Part shown: piece by piece, positions 21,900-33,270 of the stretch | Layout: the number at the start of each line of letters is the position of its first letter | Position numbering within the stretch: position 1 is the stretch's first letter | Assembly: GCA_043228905.1 (NCBI GenBank) | Contig: JBHGNT010000002.1 | Location: forward strand, 6,386,001-6,450,000 | Length of the DNA: 64,000 nt | Direction of reading: 5' to 3' | Source of the DNA: Azolla caroliniana | Taxonomy: Eukaryota; Polypodiophyta | Position numbers and translations under genes: made by a program | Notes under the pieces: model-generated | Databases searched by the model: none | What the model saw: the letters and a program-made list of their open reading frames with translations, nothing else | What the model was told of the DNA's origin: nothing

Positions 21900-23853
21900 A
21901 TGCCGTACCCATACCCACGATATACCGATGGACCAGACGCGGAGTCACACGTCCGTGCCTTCATATCCACGTGGCAGGCTAACCACTCCACGCACCGCCT
22001 CACGCCAGCCGAAATCGATGCCTCGAAGATTGCCGAGTTCACACTCTCCCTCGATGGACCGACCGCACGATGGTACTCTCGCCTTGAAATAGGCGAGGCC
22101 ACCACTTTCCAAATCGTGCGCACAAAGTTCCTTGAACTTTTTCATCGCGAGGTGCCTAAACGGGAACTGCTCCGGCAATTCTTCTCTATATGCCAGGAAC
22201 CGCACGAAACGGTCGCGCAGTTCACAATCCGGTTCCAGGATCTCTACAGACAAGTGGCCGATGATGTCTCGGCACAACATATACCAGACACTTTCCTATC
22301 CAGTTTACAAGAGCCTCTACGAACGACTCTCGCACTTACAAATTTCGCCAACCATACTATCGAACAAGTCATAGCACGCGTTCTCGCCCTCGATCGAAAC
22401 CAGCACGACACGGCCTTCTCGATGACATCCTTGCAAAACGCTCTTCCCGAAGAGGACAATCGCTTTCGCCAAGCCCTCCAATGCACTGCATGTTCAGGAT
22501 CAGGGCACCTGGCCCTCGAATGTCCCCACCGACCACAGTGTCCGATCTGTCAGTCTCGAGCTCACACGGTCGAGTAGTGCGAATATAATATGCTGAACCG
22601 CACAACGGTGGCACCGGTCCGCCAGATCGAGCCACGAAATACATACTCTCAGCAGGACGAGCGATATATCTACCGAGACCAGGATAACGACCAAACGCGA
22701 TCCCCGGATCGATGGCGCCGAGACGACGACTACCAACGTGATAACCGTCGTGATTATTATCGCAATGACCAGCACGACGATTATGCTCGATACGATGACG
22801 ATCGCGATGATCGGTATGACCGAAGGAACTCACACATTGATCGGCGAAACGGCAACCGCAACACACGCAACAATAGAAGACCTAATCACAACCGCCGACG
22901 GGACGCTCCTCAACATGACCAGCGCAACTCCAACGCACCTCGGAACAACCCACCACCAAACGAGACCGAGAATCAACAACAACAGCTTCCACACAGACCG
23001 AGCGGACACCAGCAGCTCGGCCAACGTGACATGTTTTAAATGTAATCAACCAGGCCACTACGCCACGCAATGTCCAACAACCAACCGTGGCAAGGCACCC
23101 GCGGTGAACAGTATCATGGCCGATGTTCAAACGGTCACTACCCGGAGTAAAGCGCAGACTACTCAGTGGCAAATCCAGGATGAAGTACGTCAGGCAACAA
23201 AAGAATGGGTCGACACGGCCAATAAAAATAATGTCGTACGCATGCAAACTGACATGAGGGACGGGCCCAGTGAAGTATCACAAACCTCGGCACCATCCAC
23301 GTCGTCGGAGGACGACCAGCTATGGGATGTTCTTACCAACTCCCACATCTCGCTGCCCCTACATAAACTGCTACCACTCATGCCGAGATTTCGGGACACC
23401 CTGGTGGCACTCCAGGCCAATACTAAGGCCGTGACGCCACCGGTACACCTCACCGAAGCAGGAACCGGTCCACCACTCATGGATTCTCAGAACCCAGCTG
23501 TGCGAATCATCATTAAGGGACAAGACCTACACGGATGCATCATCGACGGCGGATCCGGCGTAAACGTTATTAGCGAGTCAACGTGTCTCAACCTCGGCCT
23601 GAATCAATGGGAATCATGCTCCTTTTGGCTTCGGATGGCCGACACCCGCTCCGTTCGCCCCATTGGTTTAATCCGCCATCTCGACTTCACACTTGGAGGC
23701 CACATGTTCACGATCTCGGCCGTCATGCTACGACTGGAGACACAAGGCGCCTACCCAATGTTACTAGGTCGACCATGGTTGCGTACAGCGAATATCAAGC
23801 AACATTGGCAACGCAACATGATCTCGTTCCGAAGAGGAAAGACAAAAGTCTGA
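21900..23853 (+). pseudogene. Gypsy-2 gag and protease
   Basis: The ATG at 21900 (MPYPYPRYTDGPD) opens a gag core with FLELFHREVPKRELLRQFF. Three CX2CX4HX4C knuckles follow: CTACSGSGHLALEC, then CPICQSRAHTVE-stop-C broken by TAG at 22575-22577, then CFKCNQPGHYATQC at about 23031-23072. A frameshift near 22985 moves the reading frame before the third knuckle. The second frame (to 23853) holds the protease: IIDGGSGVNVISE and PMLLGRPWL. A TGA at 23851-23853 separates it from pol in the same frame. Gag would form particles and the protease would process the polyprotein; the breaks make this copy inactive. Confidence 0.88.
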
Positions 23854-26800
23854 ATCATCACTGAAGAACGAGTCCCCGTCGCCCTCAACACTTCGCCGTT
23901 ATACGCGGAAGGGGTCCATATGCTCGACGGGTTGGCCGATGAGGAGGTCGATGACTTCCTAGATGATCATCCCACGATCATCCCTCTCTTCGAAATCAAT
24001 GCCTTACCAACCATCGAGCCATCTAAAGACGAGGAAGTCACGGAGGAGTCACCACCCCAGGATGAACCAGATGCAACCACAGTTGCCGAGCTAAGTCATG
24101 CTCGGGAGGCTTTCGAACGCGAACTCGCCATTTCACAACGAGTGAAAGCATCAACCCTGGAAACAATAAACCTCGGTTCGGACGAGAATCCCCGTACGGT
24201 ACAAATTGCCAATAATCTACCAACCGGCGAACGGGCATGCCTCGTAAAATTACTCACCGACTACCAGGATGTTTTCACTTGGTCTTACACCGATATGAAG
24301 GGGCTGGATCCTCAATACTACCAACATCAAATTCACATCTTACCCGACACTCGGCCGGTTCAGCAGAGGCGCTACAGGATGAACCCCAACTACGCCGCTA
24401 AAGTCAAAGAGGAAATTGACAAACTACTCCGAGTGGGCTTCATTCACCCTGTTAAACGGGCTACATGGTTGAGCCCGATCGTAGTGGTCCCAAAGAAGAA
24501 CGGAAAAATCCGCGTGTGCGTCGACTATCGGAAGCTTAACGCGGCAACAGTCACTGACGATTTCCCTCTCCCATTCACGGATAGCGTCCTCGACACGGTA
24601 GCCGGCCACGAATGCTACAGTTTCCTCGACGGGTTCAGCGGCTATAACCAGATAAGAATGCACCCGGAGGATCAGGAGAAAACCGCTTTCGTCACGGAAT
24701 TGGGTGTTTTTGTAGCAGAAGTTATGATGTTCGATTTAAAAATGGCGCCGGCTACGTTCCAGCGCATCATCACCGAAATCTTTCATGACTACATCCCGGC
24801 GTTCATGCAAGTCTTTCTCGACGATTTCGCCGTGTATGGCCATCGACGGGAACACATGACCCAGTTACGACTCTGCCTGGACCGATGTCGCCAAACTCGA
24901 TTGAGTTTAAACCCGGCGAAATGCGCGTTCTTAGTCACCAGCGGCAACCTTCTCGGCCACATTGTCAGTCAAGAAGGCATCGCTATGGACCCGGATAAAG
25001 TAAAGGCAATCCTGAATGCCACCGCACCCTCGAACGCTAAGGCACTAAGCCGTTTTTTGGGACAGATCCGGTGGCACAACCAAATGATACGACACCTGGC
25101 CGATTTCGTGACACCCTTACACGCGGCAGTCCATCGCCTTCCTTTCCGATGGACGTCAGTCGAGGACACGGCCTATCAGACCCTGAAACAAATGTTGTCA
25201 CATGCCCCGGTGGTCCAGTCTCCGGTTTGGTCCGAACCGTTTCATGTCTTCGTAGATGCTTCGGACATCGCCATTGGAAGTGCCCTGATGCAATGCACAC
25301 CCCCGAATTGGTATAGGCCCATGTACTACGCCAGCCGATGGCTCTCGACCGCAGAAAAGAATTACTCCATCACCAAGCGGGAGGCCCTCGGTATGATTTA
25401 TAGCATCAATAAATTTCGGCATTACCTCTTGGGCCAAAACTTTACCTTTCACGTGGATCACTCGGCCCTTCTTTATTTGGTCAATAAACAAGCCCTCACC
25501 GGACGGTTGGCTTGGTGGATGCTCCTACTACAAGAGTTTGATTTTCAGATTCAACATCGACCCGGGGTACAACATGCCGTCGCCGACTACTTCAGCCGTC
25601 TTGAGTCAGGAGAACCGGCGAAAACAACGTACGACGAGCTACCAGACGCCAGCCTATTTAACCTGACCACGGTACCAGACGATAACGGAGATGAATTGAT
25701 CACGGAGATGACCCATTTTCTCACTACCGGTGTACCTCCCGAGCACATGACCCTTGACACGAGAAAACGCCTAGCAGTGCGTAGCCGGAATTTTTGCCTC
25801 CTCTCGTACATTCTCTACCACAAAGGCTCGGACGGCATATGGCGCCGAGCGATTCGGCAATTCGAGAAGAACGCCGTTCTTCAGGAAGCCCACCAGGGAG
25901 TAGTTGGGGGGCACTACGCCGGGGATTCCACGGCAAGGAAAGTTTGGCAAAGTGGATTATGGTGGCCGACAACGAAGAAAGACGCTCACGAGTTTTGCCG
26001 GCAGTGCGATTTGTGCCAACGTCTAGGGCAACCAATGGAACAGTCACGGATGCCACACCAGCCGATTCTTCCGTTGGACCCATTTCAAAAATGGGGTTTG
26101 GATTTTGTAGGCCCTTTCAAACCAACCGCGGCCCGAACAAGGAATAGGTATATTATCGTTGCCACGGATTACTGCACCAAATGGGTCGAGGCTAAGGCAC
26201 TCCGAGATAACACAGCGGCATCCACAGCTAAATTTGTGTACGAGCACCTCTGGTGCCGTTACAGATGTCCAATCGAGCTCGTTAGTGACCAAGGTGGGCA
26301 CTTCATCAATCATATAATACGTGAGCTTACACACCACTATGCGGTGGTGCACAAGAAAAGCACACCATACTACCCGCAGGCGAACGGCTTGGCAGAATCG
26401 ACCAATAAAATCCTCCAAACCATACTGAAGAAGATCGTCAATGAAAACAGGACCGATTGGGATGACAAACTCCAGAGCGCGTTGTGGGCGTATCGTACGA
26501 CTTTCAAAACAAGCATCCAATCGACCCCCTTTCGAATGGCGTTCGGTTTAGAAGCCGTAATGCCCGTCGAGTTCCAAGTCCCGAGCCTCCGAGTTCAAGT
26601 CAAAGCACAGCTCCCCGAGGCCGAATCCAAGCAATACCGACAGGAACAACTCCTCGAACTCGGGGAAGATAGGATAGAGAGTATGGCCCAGCTCGAACAA
26701 CGCCAACGGCAATGCAAGGCTTTCGTGGATCGACATCGACATGGGCTGGAGAAGGAGCTCACCATCGGCAAACCCGTTCTTCTTTTCCAAACACGACTCA

Positions 26801-27036
26801 GGTCAATGCCGGGAAAATTAAGATTTCAGTGGACCGGTCCATTCTGGATTATCGACGAGTTCAACGGGACGTTCCAGCTCGTCACACTCGCCGGCGACAC
26901 GGTCAAAAGCTGGGCCAATGGTTTTCGACTTCGACCATATCGAGGGACTACACCACCCAACCCGTTTACCAAGCCACACGGCACAAACAAGACTCGGGAG
27001 ACCACCACGAAGGATGCCACATGTCCCCCTGAATAA
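23854..27036 (+). CDS. Gypsy-2 pol: RT, RNase H, integrase
   Basis: The frame is open from the TGA at 23851 to a stop at 27034-27036, with the first ATG at 23920 (1,038 codons). RT: VPKKNGKIRVCVDYRKLN, FLDGFSGYNQIRMHP and the catalytic FLDDFAVYG. RNase H: FVDASDIAIGSAL, KREALGMIYSI and FHVDHSAL. Integrase: HHCC (HQGVVGGHYAG...CRQCDLC), the core GLDFVGPFK, LVSDQGGHF and PQANGLAESTN, and a C-terminal GKLRFQWTGPFWI motif. No chromodomain follows. All catalytic motifs look complete, so this is the best preserved Gypsy pol here. Its product would depend on the upstream gag frame. Confidence 0.93.
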   Translation: MITEERVPVALNTSPLYAEGVHMLDGLADEEVDDFLDDHPTIIPLFEINALPTIEPSKDEEVTEESPPQDEPDATTVAELSHAREAFERELAISQRVKASTLETINLGSDENPRTVQIANNLPTGERACLVKLLTDYQDVFTWSYTDMKGLDPQYYQHQIHILPDTRPVQQRRYRMNPNYAAKVKEEIDKLLRVGFIHPVKRATWLSPIVVVPKKNGKIRVCVDYRKLNAATVTDDFPLPFTDSVLDTVAGHECYSFLDGFSGYNQIRMHPEDQEKTAFVTELGVFVAEVMMFDLKMAPATFQRIITEIFHDYIPAFMQVFLDDFAVYGHRREHMTQLRLCLDRCRQTRLSLNPAKCAFLVTSGNLLGHIVSQEGIAMDPDKVKAILNATAPSNAKALSRFLGQIRWHNQMIRHLADFVTPLHAAVHRLPFRWTSVEDTAYQTLKQMLSHAPVVQSPVWSEPFHVFVDASDIAIGSALMQCTPPNWYRPMYYASRWLSTAEKNYSITKREALGMIYSINKFRHYLLGQNFTFHVDHSALLYLVNKQALTGRLAWWMLLLQEFDFQIQHRPGVQHAVADYFSRLESGEPAKTTYDELPDASLFNLTTVPDDNGDELITEMTHFLTTGVPPEHMTLDTRKRLAVRSRNFCLLSYILYHKGSDGIWRRAIRQFEKNAVLQEAHQGVVGGHYAGDSTARKVWQSGLWWPTTKKDAHEFCRQCDLCQRLGQPMEQSRMPHQPILPLDPFQKWGLDFVGPFKPTAARTRNRYIIVATDYCTKWVEAKALRDNTAASTAKFVYEHLWCRYRCPIELVSDQGGHFINHIIRELTHHYAVVHKKSTPYYPQANGLAESTNKILQTILKKIVNENRTDWDDKLQSALWAYRTTFKTSIQSTPFRMAFGLEAVMPVEFQVPSLRVQVKAQLPEAESKQYRQEQLLELGEDRIESMAQLEQRQRQCKAFVDRHRHGLEKELTIGKPVLLFQTRLRSMPGKLRFQWTGPFWIIDEFNGTFQLVTLAGDTVKSWANGFRLRPYRGTTPPNPFTKPHGTNKTRETTTKDATCPPE

Positions 27037-27549
27037 GGACTCACCCACCTTCTTGAAATTAATAAAAGTAGTAGTAGGTAGGATTAACCATAGTTTAGCC
27101 ACTGATTAGCTACACCTACACCACCCACCTAGGCACCCACAATTTTAGGAGCACCCCTCGCCACCACTCAGTTAGTACCTATTTAAGCACATGTAAAGCA
27201 CTAGAAGCACCCCACTCACCTTCAGGACACGTGGTGCTAGTCACTTATTATGGCACCCACGACTCAGAATCTTCAGGATTCGCTTTAGGCACAAAACCCT
27301 AGGAGTAAGTTACTAAAACCGTTTCCAAAACGCAGCACAGACCATTATCGCTCCCCATCTCCATCGCTCTCAAGCTCAGAAACCTCGTCTCACCCTCATC
27401 ATGCTAAGCGCTCTTGCTCTCAAGCCCTCTTTCGCTTTCATAACCCCTCTGCTGGACTTTCCCTTCCTGTTGTTCCTCCTGTGGCTCGCCCTCGCCTCAT
27501 CACTTTGCTTCACGCTTCCACACAGTTGAACCCCGTCTCCATCTCCACC
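27037..27549 (+). promoter_or_regulatory. Gypsy-2 pol-ORF3 gap with candidate internal promoter
   Basis: Non-coding. It contains CTATTTAAGCAC at 27179-27190 (TATA-like), a G-box CACGTG at 27228-27233, then a pyrimidine-rich stretch before the ORF3 ATG. The same order (TATTTAAA, CACGTG, then a TATTAT-containing stretch) recurs before the ORF3 start in Gypsy-3. This suggests, but does not prove, separate transcription of ORF3. Confidence 0.45.
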
Positions 27550-29965
27550 ATGCCTCTTACCGCCTCAACAGAAACTCGCGCCTGGCTCCAGGAACGAGGA
27601 ATGGGCGGTTACCTGAAGATCATCGATGCCCCCGCGCACCCAGATGCCCAAACTGTGGCTAAACGTATAAGTCCCGAAGTCATCACCAACAACGTGCTTC
27701 GGGCTGTTTTGGACCTGCAATGGGGAGGGGACCATGAGGTCGACATACCCACGGCATCAAAGATGAAGGCGTACTTCGGTGAGTACTCAGCCTCAGGGAA
27801 GGCATATCGCACATATGGCGGTCCCAACAAAGCTTTCGGGGAGATTGCTCATATATTAATGGAGTATGTGTTCGTGCATACGAACCCAATGAGCATGCCG
27901 CAGAACAAGGCAACCATCATCATCAGCGCGTATGAAGGAAATAGAATCGATTAGGGAATCATCACAGGCGAGGGACTTCGCGCCGCCTTAGCTTCATTTC
28001 AATCCGGTAAGAAGATGTTGTCTGTTCTTACCCACTTTTTGATGGTTCTATACCCACCCTCTTCGCTTCCTTCCCCGCGCACACTCACGTCCCCACCATC
28101 ACCACGAAGGCAGAGAGAGAAATTCGTGGCCATCAGCCACGAAGCATGGGAGGAGCCCACATCGCCATCACCCCCTGCCGCCGACCAAAAAACCGCATCT
28201 GCACCACCACCCGCCCAACCCCAACAAAAAAGGGTAGTTTCCGAGACCTGCCAAGAATGGGAGGAGGAGGTAGCCGCGGAAGACAACACGGCCGATGACG
28301 TCACCATTCGACAACCAACGTCGCGCCCCTCGGTAACGTCCCCGGGACCTAGCCCACGCCCCAACACACAGCAGGCTACACCACCACGACCCCAGAAAAG
28401 GAAGCAGGCGGAGGAAACGACACTACCGGCCCTGAAACCCCAAACACAGCCAAGCAAGAGAAGACGACTCAACCGCGAGTCCTCGGTAGAACAGAAAGAG
28501 CCACAACAGGAGCAAGCCTTAGTGGTCAAACAGAGCAACCTGGCCATCACCCCTGAGGAGGCATCGCTGAACCAGGGAATGATCGAGCATGGGCAGACAA
28601 CACAGATCTCGGAGGATGAAGTCCTCGGACATAAGGACCTCCCCGCGGAGGCTTACGAATTTAGTGCGCTCCTACGCCTCGGTACGTCATTCGAGCTGGT
28701 CGACTTCCTCGCCAGAGCCCAAGTCGCGGCAGCCGCTCGAATGGCGGAGGAGCACGCCGAAACAAAAATGACTCAACGCGCGCTAATAGGTGAAATTGAG
28801 CCCCAGGAGGACAAGGCTTTACAAAAAATCGGGAGGAAGAAGCAGGCCAAACAGGCCACTCTCCTCATGGAGGTCCCCGAGTTGAACACAACCCTTATCA
28901 AGGCATATCGGGACTTGGATCGCACTACGCGGGCAACCAAAGACATGGCCCGAAAGATAAAAATAGCCCAAAAACAGGCTAAGATGGCTACAGAACTATG
29001 GCACGCTGCGAACCAGAAGCTGGCAACCTGGGAGCAAAACCGGCCGAAACAACAACTCTTGAGCCTTCCTGTAACGACCACCGAGGCCCTCCCAGCGCCT
29101 CCACGCATAACAATGATGGATGAAAGCACCATCACCGACTCAATCCTGAAGGTGCAGACCAGTACACAAACGGACTCGTTACAAATGGTCGATGCCTGCA
29201 CAACAACCGAGGCGCCCACGCCCATGGAGAAGACCGAGATACCACCACCTCGTGCACCCAAGGAGGTGGCAACCCAGACAGAACCCCCGCTCCGGGATTA
29301 CCGTGCGGAGCTTAAAGAAGAACAACGGCGAATCGAGAGACACGAACAACGGCATCAAGAGGTGATTGCTCATCTAAAAGAAGAAGCTTCCAAGCAGATG
29401 GCCGAGATAAGAGCCTAGGCCGACCAAAGGATACACGAGCAGAACGAAGCACTGGGCCGGGTACAAGCGCAAGCCGTGGGCAATGAAGCCAAACTCAAAA
29501 GCAAGTTGGAGGAATACGCAGCCACAGTGGTGAAGAAAGAGAAGGAGGTTCTAGACCTACAGGCCGCGCTCGACAATGCAAAAGACTAGAACCAGCGGCA
29601 GGAGGAAAGAAATCGCCAACAGGAGGAGAGGATGAACGCGGAGAATGCCGAGCTGCAGAGTTAGCGTACGACCCTTAAAGAGATGGCTGACGAGTTTTTC
29701 ATCAAATGCAAGCTACTTTCGGAGCAAAAAGACGCATTATCAGATTCTTACTTCGCCCTACAAGAAGAGAGAATCGTCGAACGGGAACAAATCCGGGCCA
29801 CGTGTCAAAAAGAACGGGAGCAGGCCACCGAAGAACTCACCAAGCGTTACGAGCAGGCTCTCCAGCTCGTAACCGCGGATGCAAAGAACACTCAGGCCAT
29901 CTATGAGCTAAGAACACAGAAGATTCAAGCCGAGGTCGACGGCTTAAAACAGGAATTAGCAGCCA
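27550..29965 (+). pseudogene. Gypsy-2 ORF3, unknown coiled-coil protein after pol
   Basis: I do not recognise a known family. The ATG at 27550 (context CACCATGC) opens a frame that stays in register for about 805 codons. It is broken only by four TAG codons: 27952-27954, 29416-29418, 29587-29589 and 29662-29664. Residues about 1-170 look globular (RAWLQERGMGGYLKIIDAP near the start). A Pro/Thr/Ser-rich stretch follows, with a basic KRRRL cluster that could be a nuclear signal. Then come Lys/Glu/Gln-rich heptad-like segments typical of coiled coils (KEEQRRIERHEQRHQEV and KEREQATEELTKRYEQAL). The start is also present behind pol in Gypsy-3. Gag-like, env-like or regulatory roles are all possible. 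Confidence 0.7.
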
Positions 29966-30663
29966 TCCGAGCACCCCTTATTACCCGCAGGCCAATGGAT
30001 TGGTTTAATCCACCAATAAAATTCTGCAGAACATTCTCCGGAAGATTGTCAATGAGAACCGAACCGATTGGGATACAAAGTTGCATAGCACGTTATGGGC
30101 TTACCGAACGGCATACAAAACAAGTATCCGGACAACACCATTCCGATTAGCATTTGGTCTTGAAGCGGTGATGCCAATTGAATTCCATATTCCAAGCTTA
30201 TGGATACAGGTCCAGGAGCGGCTGAGCGAGAAGGAGTCGGAAAAAATCCGGTTAGCAGCACTATGTGAGCTGGAGGAACACCGAATAGCGAGCCTAATGC
30301 AGATGGAACTCGCGCAACGACGAAGGAAAGCATTCGTCGACTGCCACCGGAAGGGTAACGAGAAGATGTTTGGAATCGGCAAGCCGGTACTAGTGTTCTA
30401 GACCCGGATGGGCAAGATGTTGGGGAAGTTACGGTTCCGGTGGACTGGACCATATTGGATAACACGAGAGTTCAATGGCTCATATCAGTTGGGAACGCTA
30501 GCCAACGAGGTGCTGGACAAGTGGGTAAATGGGTTCCGACTTAAACCATATTATGGACCCATGCCACAGAACCCATTTCATCAACCAGATAACAATGCGG
30601 AAATAGGCAGCGGCAAACGGTTGGTCGGCAACCATGAAGACAAGCGAGCCGGGGTTACCGGGT
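29966..30663 (+). pseudogene. Gypsy-3 integrase C-terminus
   Basis: From about 29970 the sequence matches the integrase of Gypsy-2 from the PYYPQANGL motif on, with a TAA soon after. A frame from 30081 has LWAYRTAYKTSIRTTPFRLAFGLEAVMP in pieces and ends at a TAG (30399-30401). GKLRFRWTGPYWI follows (30408-30665). It is diverged from Gypsy-2, so it comes from a second element of the same lineage and not from a duplication. Confidence 0.85.
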
Positions 30664-30674
30664 AACCGGAACTA

Positions 30675-30720
30675 AATAATAATAATAATAATAATAATAA
30701 TAAGAGAGAGAGAAAAAAAA
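30675..30720 (+). repeat. AAT and GA/A microsatellite
   Basis: An (AAT)n run followed by GAGAGAGAG and an A run, just after the Gypsy-3 pol stop. Confidence 0.9.
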
Positions 30721-30775
30721 GATCATCATGCAGAGGCGAGGAACGAACGGACAACTCGAAAAGGTATGTAGTGGC

Positions 30776-31021
30776 TATTTAAAGCCTAGTTAAAGCGCAC
30801 CACGTGTCACATAGTTGCTATTATAGTACACGACGTGCATGCGCGGGAATCGAGAAAGGCGCCAAGCATGGGAACACGAAACCTCCGCCTCACAGAGTCT
30901 CTTTCATTTCGCGAACATAGAGCATTGAGCGCACAAAGGACAATACAAGTGAGTAGACGGACGCAATAAGCACAGACAAGCACATCGGCCCTACCTATCC
31001 CCCGCAGAACCAGACGACAAG
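30776..31021 (+). promoter_or_regulatory. Gypsy-3 candidate internal promoter before ORF3
   Basis: TATTTAAA at 30776-30783 and CACGTG at 30801-30806, followed by non-coding sequence to the ORF3 ATG. It mirrors the Gypsy-2 gap. Confidence 0.4.
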
Positions 31022-31135
31022 ATGGAACCTATGGCACTTTCCGAAACGGCCAAGAAGTGGTTCAACCAACATGGGTTGGGAGGCTTCCTAAGGATAGCAG
31101 AGGCACCGCTGCCCGACGAAGCAGAAGAAGTCTAA
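31022..31135 (+). pseudogene. Gypsy-3 ORF3, N-terminal 37 codons
   Basis: MEPMALSETAKKWFNQHGLG aligns with the Gypsy-2 ORF3 start: matching positions include W, (Q)xxG(L/M)GG(F/Y)L and APxPD. A TAA at 31133-31135 ends it where Gypsy homology also ends, so it is a truncated copy. Confidence 0.7.
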
Positions 31136-33270
31136 CCTCAAGGTTAGGTGTGGGTTAATTCATAGGAATGATGGGTGAGGATTGAGTTATCTACCTTGGG
31201 CAATTTAGAATTTAGAATTTTTTTTATCGTCCATAAAGAGACCAAATTTGACTTATGGGACCAGAGCATACATGTGTTCTTGATATGTCTCTTTCCTAAA
31301 AAGGGGGTATTCATACATTGAAGCACAAAGTCTCTATGCGTGAATAAGGCATGCACATATGAGCTCAACCTTCTAGGTGGTGTCTTAAATATGGCACTTA
31401 AGTTATCACTCTCTCTTAGTATGTCGTCATATCTTGAACAAATTTCATTATATGTCGAGCATGCGATATCTAACTTGTGAGTGCGAAGTAGTGTGAGGGC
31501 TCTACAAGCGTTACTACTCGTATTGGTAATGAGATAAGGTTGGATACAATCAATAGGCATTTTTGCTTTATATTAAAACCAACATTCAAGGAGATAACTT
31601 TACGGTGTTTTATCACTTAGCCACTTATAAAAAAAAGCAACCAAGTGTGAAACATACCAAAGTCTAGGGTTTGAACCTATATAAGAAGGCTAGTTGCCTT
31701 CATGAGGGGGGTCATCTTTAGTATATTGGATAGACACTCTCATTGTGTGGCAAAGTTCTAGCTTCATATTGGATGGACACTCTCATTGTGTGCCTCCTCC
31801 TTCTTCAAACCCAAAATACGATCCATGTCCATAATTGGTGGTGTTGGACATTGACGAGGGACTCAAATATTTCCTTCACCTTCATTAGGCGATGGTCGGG
31901 CACACTAACATCCTTTCTTCCTCATTTTTCTCCTTAATTCTGCTTAACATTACTTAAGATTCTTATAACCTCCCACGCATCTTTGTTTTGAACATATTGG
32001 CAACCTCTTGTTATTTCAATAATCATAGGCTAGATATAATGGTGTGTGAACCTTGCATGATAGAGACACTGAACATTTTTATTATCACTTGGACTTTTAA
32101 CTTCATCAAAATGATATTTTATGACTCTTTATTGGAGAGTCAAACAAAGGGAATATACCACAATCATAATACATTTTCTACCAATACTTAATATGATGAA
32201 GTTGTCATACATAAGTATATGATAAATATCGAGTATTTCTTTTTTGGTAGATAAGCAATATTCATCAATTCGTCCATTCCCTCAACATCACAGGCACAAA
32301 CTTTATCACAATGATTACAACTCCTCTTGAGCATATGACATTTTGTCCTTGCAAAAGTAAATCAAGAAGTAAAAAGTGTTGACTTGGGTATCTTAACCCT
32401 TGCAATAGTTACGAGGTGACACGATGCACTAACTAACTAGAGCATGGACTATAAGAGAACTTAGGAATACATTAACAAAAGAAATGTAAATAAGGTTCAC
32501 AATTTGAATCGCTTGTAAGAAGCTCAACATAAGGAAGCTCTTTAGTGAGTAAACGATCCAAGTGATTTTCGAGAAACACAAAACACACGACGTATAAACT
32601 CGACCTACAATCTAAATAGTTTTAAAACACACATGGTAAATGGAAGGTAAATAAATATGTTTTAGAACTCGGATAGTGCAACTCAAATTGGTTAGGTAAC
32701 CTCGTAACCTACAACTTGAATAGGTTTTCGAATGCCAATATCGAAGCAAGGCAATTTTGAGTTATAATGAACTACAAGACGTGTTGTTGTTCCCAATATG
32801 TATCTTAACACTACATATACAATGTAGTTCCCTCCTCTTTTGTAAATGGGGTTTATAAGCTTCCATGCAATATGTATGGTATGAGATATTCATATAATAA
32901 GATAATCCTCAAACCCACATAGGTCTATAATCCAAGTAGTTTGTTGCAAGCAAAATGAAGGTACATGGTAAAGAAATCTAAGTCAATAATGCAAAAAGAG
33001 ATTAGTTTTGGGTATAGAATGTTAGGAACATGGTAATGAGACAATGAGCTCCACAGCTTTGGATATGTGTAGTTTATTGGAGCATAATGAAAGGAATGCT
33101 AAAGTAAGGCCTATGATTTTGGATTATATGTGTATATGTATGTTGATTGTAATAAATGATTATTGCGAGGAGGGGGGGGAGGGGGGCAGGAGGATCACGT
33201 GACGACCGACGGATGGACCTCGTGACACCCTCTCAAACCTCATTTTGAATTGAATGAATATATCATCAAA
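31136..33270. other. Intergenic, no gene recognised
   Basis: AT-rich sequence with only short spurious frames. It contains a diverged copy (about 31230-31440) of a segment found at about 38650-38840, and GGTTCAAACC (B-box-like) on the minus strand near 31658. Confidence 0.6.

Larger units (their letters stand above)
21145..29965 (+). mobile_element. Gypsy-2, Tat/Athila-like Gypsy element with a post-pol ORF
   Basis: Plus-strand order: 5' LTR (about 21145-21525), leader, gag (21900), protease, RT, RNase H, integrase (to 27033), a 0.5-kb non-coding gap, and ORF3 (27550 onward). No chromodomain is seen and the protease reads IDGGSGVNV. Both fit the non-chromovirus plant lineages in which extra ORFs occur. 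The 3' LTR is absent: at about 29965 the ORF3 is joined to integrase sequence of a second element (Gypsy-3). Confidence 0.85.

Noticed and set aside
22369-23247. Minus-strand open frames over Gypsy-2 gag
   Set aside because: Antisense shadows of the biased gag codons; no domain and no start context.
28773-29261. Minus-strand 162-codon frame over ORF3
   Set aside because: Antisense shadow of the ORF3 coiled-coil region. Antisense ORFs do exist in some Tat elements, but no second copy is available to support it.
31144-31560. 138-codon minus-strand frame
   Set aside because: It overlaps a diverged dispersed repeat, with no domain, no homologous frame in the second repeat copy, and poor composition for coding.
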